A DNA stretch of 9,893 bases from Rickettsiales bacterium (lineage in GTDB: Bacteria > Pseudomonadota > Alphaproteobacteria > Rickettsiales > UBA1997). Every line of letters begins with the position of its first letter. Position 1 is the first letter of the stretch. The notes below the pieces were generated by a model. The model saw only the letters and a program-made list of their open reading frames with translations. It was not told the DNA's origin and did no database searches. The position numbers were made by a program, and so were the translations under genes. The stretch lies in assembly GCA_009693885.1 (NCBI GenBank), contig SHWK01000029.1, forward strand, positions 1 to 9,893, read 5' to 3'. Positions 6,896-9,893 of this stretch are shown in pieces.

Positions 6896-7792
6896 TTAAA
6901 ATTGATGTTTAAAATTTTTTGAATATTTCTCTAAGATTTTTTGTACTTCAGAAGAGATAGCGGGATTATTGAGTGCAAAGGCAATATTGGCCTCTAAATA
7001 TCCCAGAACATTTCCACAATCATATCTCTCTTCATCAATTTTTTTGTAATAAAAAGGAGATTTTTTGCACATTTTTTTCATTGCATCAGTAAGCTGAATT
7101 TCATTACCTGAACCAACTTCAAAATTTTCTAAATATTTAAAAATTTCTGGCTGTAAAATATAGCGACCAGTAATAGCAAGGTTTGATGGCGCATCTTTTG
7201 GCTGAGGTTTTTCAACCATATCAATAATTTTATCCGCACCTTTTATTTTAATGATTCCATATTTTGAAGTATCTTTATTTTCAACCTCACCAACAGCGAT
7301 GAAATTAGAAAGCTCGCCTTTTTTATAGTAAGCATCAATCATTGTGCCAAGAAAATTGCGCTTGCGACCTTTGGTTTGTGCCAACATTTCATCAGCAAGA
7401 ATTACTACAAAAGGCTCGTCATCGGCAATAAAATTGCGGGCGCACCATACGGCGTGACCCAAACCCAAAGGTTTTTGCTGACGAACAAAAGCAATTTGTC
7501 CTGCACCGGGAAGCCATGCAACAACCTGCTCTAGCTCTTTTGATTTATTGCTTTCGTCAAGTTTTGATTCTAATTCATAAACATGATCGAAGTGATTATT
7601 GATAGCATTTTTATTGCGCCCAGTAACAAAAATAAATTTTTCTATTCCTGCGTCGCGCGCTTCTTCAAAAGCATATTGAATGATTGGCTTATTGGCGATT
7701 GGCAACATTTCTTTTGGTAAAGATTTTGTTGCTGGCAAAAATCGTGTGCCAAGACCACCAACTGGAAAAACTGCTGTTTTTATTTTTTTCAT
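6896..7792 (-). CDS. galU: UTP-glucose-1-phosphate uridylyltransferase
   Basis: GalU makes UDP-glucose from UTP and glucose-1-phosphate, supplying LPS, capsule, glycan or storage pathways. The 298-residue length is typical. The nucleotide-binding stretch PVGGLGTRFLPATKSLPKEM lies at 10-29, RQQKPLGLGHAV at 104-115, the metal-binding region LADEML at 132-137, VEKP at 193-196, GRYIL at 209-213 and YDCGNVLGYLEAN at 257-269. These separate GalU from the related RfbA and GlmU enzymes. The gene is 14 bp after the response regulator and 3 bp before fabD, consistent with co-transcription. No glycosyltransferase or other sugar gene is nearby, so its pathway is not shown by context. Confidence 0.96.
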   Translation of the reverse strand: MKKIKTAVFPVGGLGTRFLPATKSLPKEMLPIANKPIIQYAFEEARDAGIEKFIFVTGRNKNAINNHFDHVYELESKLDESNKSKELEQVVAWLPGAGQIAFVRQQKPLGLGHAVWCARNFIADDEPFVVILADEMLAQTKGRKRNFLGTMIDAYYKKGELSNFIAVGEVENKDTSKYGIIKIKGADKIIDMVEKPQPKDAPSNLAITGRYILQPEIFKYLENFEVGSGNEIQLTDAMKKMCKKSPFYYKKIDEERYDCGNVLGYLEANIAFALNNPAISSEVQKILEKYSKNFKHQF

Positions 7793-7806
7793 AAAATTAT
7801 ATATTT

Positions 7807-9252
7807 TTAACCGTCGATTTCTTCTTCAATTTTTAACTTACGATAAAGCGTTGAGCGAGCGATGTTTAGTTGTTTTGCTACCTCAGAAATATTACCACTG
7901 AATTTTTCCATTAATTTGCGCGCAATTTCTTCTTCAATATCAGAAAGAGATTTACAAATTCCTAGTTCATTAAAAATTTCAACAGAATTATCTGTTGCTG
8001 AAGAAATTCTTTTTTTAGTTAAATCAGACTTTTTATTGCCCTCAAATTGAATATTTAATAGCTGTGGAAAATGCTCGACTTCAAGAGAATCGTTATCACA
8101 AAGCACTACCGCGCGAAAAATATAATTTTTTAACTGTCTAACATTATCCTTCCAATCGCAATTGCTTAATAAATTTGTTACAGCTTCATTGATCAATTTA
8201 ATTTTTTTATTTTCATTGATACTGAAGGTGCGACAAAAATGTTGCGCCAACATCATAACATCTTTTTCGCCGCGATCTTTTAAAGAAGGAATGATGATTG
8301 GAAATATTGAAATGGCATATCTTAAATCTTCACGAAATTTTTTTTCTGTCACTAATTTTGCGAGATCTTTGCTGGTTGAGGCAATAAGACGAACATTTGC
8401 TACTATTGCTCTGCTGCCACCAATAGAATAGAATTCTCCATCTTGCAAAAAGTGCACCAATCTTGTTTGAATTTCTGAATTGAGAGCGTCAATTTTTTTG
8501 AAGAAAATTGTACCTCCTTCAGCTTCACGAAATTTGCCGATTTTCGACTTATCACTTGAAGCGCTTTTTTCTATACCGAATAAATCTTCAATAGCGGTAG
8601 CACTATCAAGCATATCACATTCTATCACTATAAAAGATTTGCCTGATCTTATTCCTGAACCGTGAATAGCGCGAGCAATTAACTCTTTTCCAGAGCCCTC
8701 ATATCCTTTTATTAAAAGTGGTATTGAAAGATTGACTGCTCTTTTTGCTAGATCAATCGCTTGAACCAAAATATCGCTCTGGCCAATAATATCATAGAAA
8801 GCTACTTGATTTTGATCTTTGCGCACCAAATTGGAAACTTGGTATTTTAGATTTTTTTTATCAATAGCATTGTTGATTGAAGCTGTAAGGCGAGCAAAAA
8901 TATCATCCTTGCCTTTGATGATATAATCAGTAGCGCCAAGGTTTATAGCATTAACTGCTAAAGCGATATCTTCACTTGCAGTTAGTACGATTATTTGAAT
9001 ATTTCCTTTGATGCGCTCAATTTTTCTCAGCACAGTTAAACCATCAACATCCGGCATTGATAAATCAAGCAACATTACATCGATATCATTAGCGGTAATA
9101 CCGTCAATTACTGTTTTATTGATAAAAAAATCAATTACCTCAACGCCACTATTCATGATTAAAAAATTATGGCCCATATTGCCAATAAATTTTTTAAGAA
9201 TTTTACATTGTGTTGGTTCATCATCAACGATTAGAAGGTTGCGCTTTGTCAT
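7807..9252 (-). CDS. NtrC/NtrX-type response regulator with degenerate AAA+ domain
   Basis: The protein has 481 residues with three domains. The receiver (about 4-130) keeps the acidic pair Asp10/Asp11, the phosphoacceptor Asp63 in LLDLSMPDVDG, Thr91 and Lys113. The AAA+ sigma-54-interaction-like domain (about 152-385) has a Walker A, GYEGSGKE (183-190). A Fis-type helix-turn-helix follows, NISEVAKQLNIARSTLYRKL (454-473). In the AAA+ part the GAFTGA loop is absent: DLFGIEKSASSDKSKIGKF (224-241) is about two residues shorter than NtrC there. Walker B reads GGTIFFKKI instead of GGTLFLDEI, and the second arginine of FREDLxxR is Ala313. ATP hydrolysis and sigma-54 activation are therefore unlikely; phosphorylation-controlled DNA binding remains possible. 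Loss of GAFTGA also occurs in some NtrX-like and other regulators. No partner kinase is in the window. The ATG lies in the last copy (in reading direction) of a 46-bp tandem repeat. Confidence 0.92.
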   Translation of the reverse strand: MTKRNLLIVDDEPTQCKILKKFIGNMGHNFLIMNSGVEVIDFFINKTVIDGITANDIDVMLLDLSMPDVDGLTVLRKIERIKGNIQIIVLTASEDIALAVNAINLGATDYIIKGKDDIFARLTASINNAIDKKNLKYQVSNLVRKDQNQVAFYDIIGQSDILVQAIDLAKRAVNLSIPLLIKGYEGSGKELIARAIHGSGIRSGKSFIVIECDMLDSATAIEDLFGIEKSASSDKSKIGKFREAEGGTIFFKKIDALNSEIQTRLVHFLQDGEFYSIGGSRAIVANVRLIASTSKDLAKLVTEKKFREDLRYAISIFPIIIPSLKDRGEKDVMMLAQHFCRTFSINENKKIKLINEAVTNLLSNCDWKDNVRQLKNYIFRAVVLCDNDSLEVEHFPQLLNIQFEGNKKSDLTKKRISSATDNSVEIFNELGICKSLSDIEEEIARKLMEKFSGNISEVAKQLNIARSTLYRKLKIEEEIDG

Positions 9253-9395
9253 TTTTTATAACTCTATATTTATTTTGAAAAATGCACTTGCGTGTCATTT
9301 TTTATAACTCTGTATTTATTTTGAAAAATGCACTTGCGTGTCATTTTTTATAACTCTGTATTTATTTTGAAAAATGCACTTGCGTGTCATTTTTA
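9248..9395. repeat. 46-bp tandem repeat, three copies plus a 10-base remnant
   Basis: The copies lie at 9248-9293, 9294-9339 and 9340-9385, with a partial fourth at 9386-9395. Copies two and three are identical; copy one differs by a single base (A instead of G at 9266). The array fills nearly all of the gap between ppsR and the response regulator, and its first copy includes the regulator's start codon (9250-9252). On the minus strand every unit begins ATGAC and ends in an A run. The 46-bp period is not a multiple of three, so the copied ATGs are in different frames. Near-identity points to recent tandem duplication. Confidence 0.95.
9278..9394 (-). terminator. Three tandem GNRA-loop hairpins at the repeat junctions, possible terminator of ppsR
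   Basis: On the minus strand AAAAATG-A-CAC-GCAA-GTG-CATTTTT forms a 7+3 bp stem with a one-base bulge and a GCAA (GNRA-type) tetraloop. The copies are at 9278-9302, 9324-9348 and 9370-9394. The first one met by leftward transcripts (9370-9394) is 5 bases after the ppsR stop and ends in five T, so a weak intrinsic terminator is plausible. The stem is AT-rich and the T run is part of the stem, which reduces confidence. Confidence 0.45.
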
Positions 9396-9399
9396 AACT

Positions 9400-9893
9400 T
9401 TATAGCACTTTTAATTTTTTCTCTTGTAGAAGCTGAATTATTCTTACCGCAGTTTCTTCGACTGATTTTTTTGTCACATCAATAACTGGGCAATTCAATT
9501 TTGCAAATAATTTTCGTGATTGCGCAACCTCCTGTTTCACGGCCTCCAGATCAATATAATCGGTTGGCGTTTCTTGTCCAAGTGAAATTAATCTACTTTG
9601 TCTGATTTGGATTAATTTTTCAGGATTAATAATTAAACCAACAATTAATGGTTTTTTCAAATCAAAAATACTTGGCGGCACGGTTTCTACACTAACAAAT
9701 GGAATATTAGCCGTTTTATATCCACGGCAAGATAGATAGACGCTAGTTGGAGACTTAGAAGTGCGCGAAACCCCAACTAATAATATATCAGCATCATATA
9801 AATCCCAATGAGCCTGCCCATCATCGTGGTTCATGGTATAATTTATCGCCTCAACACGAGAAAAATATTGATCATCAAGCAAGTGCTGGCGGC
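9400..9893 (-). CDS. ppsR: Pyruvate, phosphate dikinase / PEP synthase regulatory kinase-pyrophosphorylase, partial (5' end outside the window)
   Basis: This is a member of the bifunctional kinase-PPPase family (formerly DUF299). It inactivates PEP synthase or pyruvate phosphate dikinase by ADP-dependent threonine phosphorylation and reactivates it by Pi-dependent dephosphorylation, controlling the pyruvate-PEP step. About 164 C-terminal residues are present; the family is usually near 270, so about 110 residues lie beyond the right edge. The frame stays open to base 9893 and reads RQHLLDDQYFSRVEAINYTM, a conserved family stretch, so the TTG at 9880-9882 is an internal Leu codon and not the start. 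HDDGQ is followed by the P-loop-like GVSRTSKS (9751-9774), both hallmarks of the family. NIPFV and the C-terminal RxxLFxxxxxPVIDVTxxSVEETA pattern also fit. The target (PpdK or PpsA) is not in the window. Confidence 0.93.
   Translation of the reverse strand, partial: RQHLLDDQYFSRVEAINYTMNHDDGQAHWDLYDADILLVGVSRTSKSPTSVYLSCRGYKTANIPFVSVETVPPSIFDLKKPLIVGLIINPEKLIQIRQSRLISLGQETPTDYIDLEAVKQEVAQSRKLFAKLNCPVIDVTKKSVEETAVRIIQLLQEKKLKVL

Noticed and set aside
8162..8665. Plus-strand frames opposite the response regulator AAA+ domain
   Set aside because: They are antisense to conserved coding sequence and have no recognisable product.
7807..9252. Calling the regulator a standard sigma-54 activator
   Set aside because: GAFTGA and the Walker B acidic residues are missing, so sigma-54 activation cannot be assumed from domain order alone.
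9008..9307. Plus-strand frame of 99 codons across the regulator start and repeats
   Set aside because: It is antisense to the receiver domain, has a low-complexity Ser/Ile composition and shows no family features.
9248..9395. Tandem copies could be taken for a small CRISPR array
   Set aside because: The copies are directly adjacent with no unique spacers, and no cas gene is nearby.
9400..9882. A complete 160-residue gene starting at TTG 9880-9882
   Set aside because: The frame stays open to the window edge and reads conserved PpsR sequence upstream of that codon, so the gene is simply cut by the window.

Overview
The window looks like chromosomal DNA from a low-GC (roughly one third G+C by eye) Gram-negative bacterium, most likely an alphaproteobacterium. 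The pointers are a PurS-type formylglycinamidine synthase subunit next to purC, a YihY/BrkB-type membrane protein, a PpsR-type kinase/phosphorylase and an NtrC/NtrX-like response regulator. No rRNA, tRNA, CRISPR array, phage gene or transposase is visible. The lineage cannot be fixed further from sequence alone; a low-GC relative of Rickettsiales/Holosporales with intact arginine and purine genes would fit.

Layout. Bases 1-122 hold no recognisable gene. argG (arginine synthesis) runs leftward at 123-1352. A short divergent promoter region (1353-1480) separates it from a rightward cluster: a GNAT acetyltransferase, a YihY/BrkB membrane protein, folC (folate synthesis) and a membrane-anchored or secreted staphylococcal-nuclease-fold protein (1481-4761). 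A perfect 17-bp inverted repeat spans the folC stop codon. The rest of the window reads leftward: a partial ppsR (9400-9893), a 46-bp tandem repeat (9248-9395), a response regulator (7807-9252), galU, fabD, purC and purS (4847-5089). From the response regulator to purC the gaps are 14 bp, 3 bp and a 1-base TAATG overlap, so this is very probably one operon joining a regulator with sugar-nucleotide, fatty-acid and purine genes. purQ and purL do not follow purS here.

The most interesting points are these. (1) The response regulator has the full receiver-AAA+-Fis layout, but the sigma-54 contact loop (GAFTGA) is missing and the Walker B Asp-Glu pair is replaced by Lys-Lys. Its motor is therefore probably dead while the phosphoacceptor and DNA-binding parts look intact. 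(2) The leader of that gene carries three 46-bp tandem copies. Each copy repeats the start-codon context ATGAC and builds a GNRA-loop hairpin at each junction, giving a series of short out-of-frame upstream ORFs. (3) PurC carries a 26-residue basic extension that starts in a TAATG overlap with fabD and resembles a small alphaproteobacterial peptide. (4) None of the ten visible gene starts has a convincing Shine-Dalgarno sequence. I did not find a clear new multi-gene defence or mobile system; the window is mainly housekeeping with unusual regulatory details.
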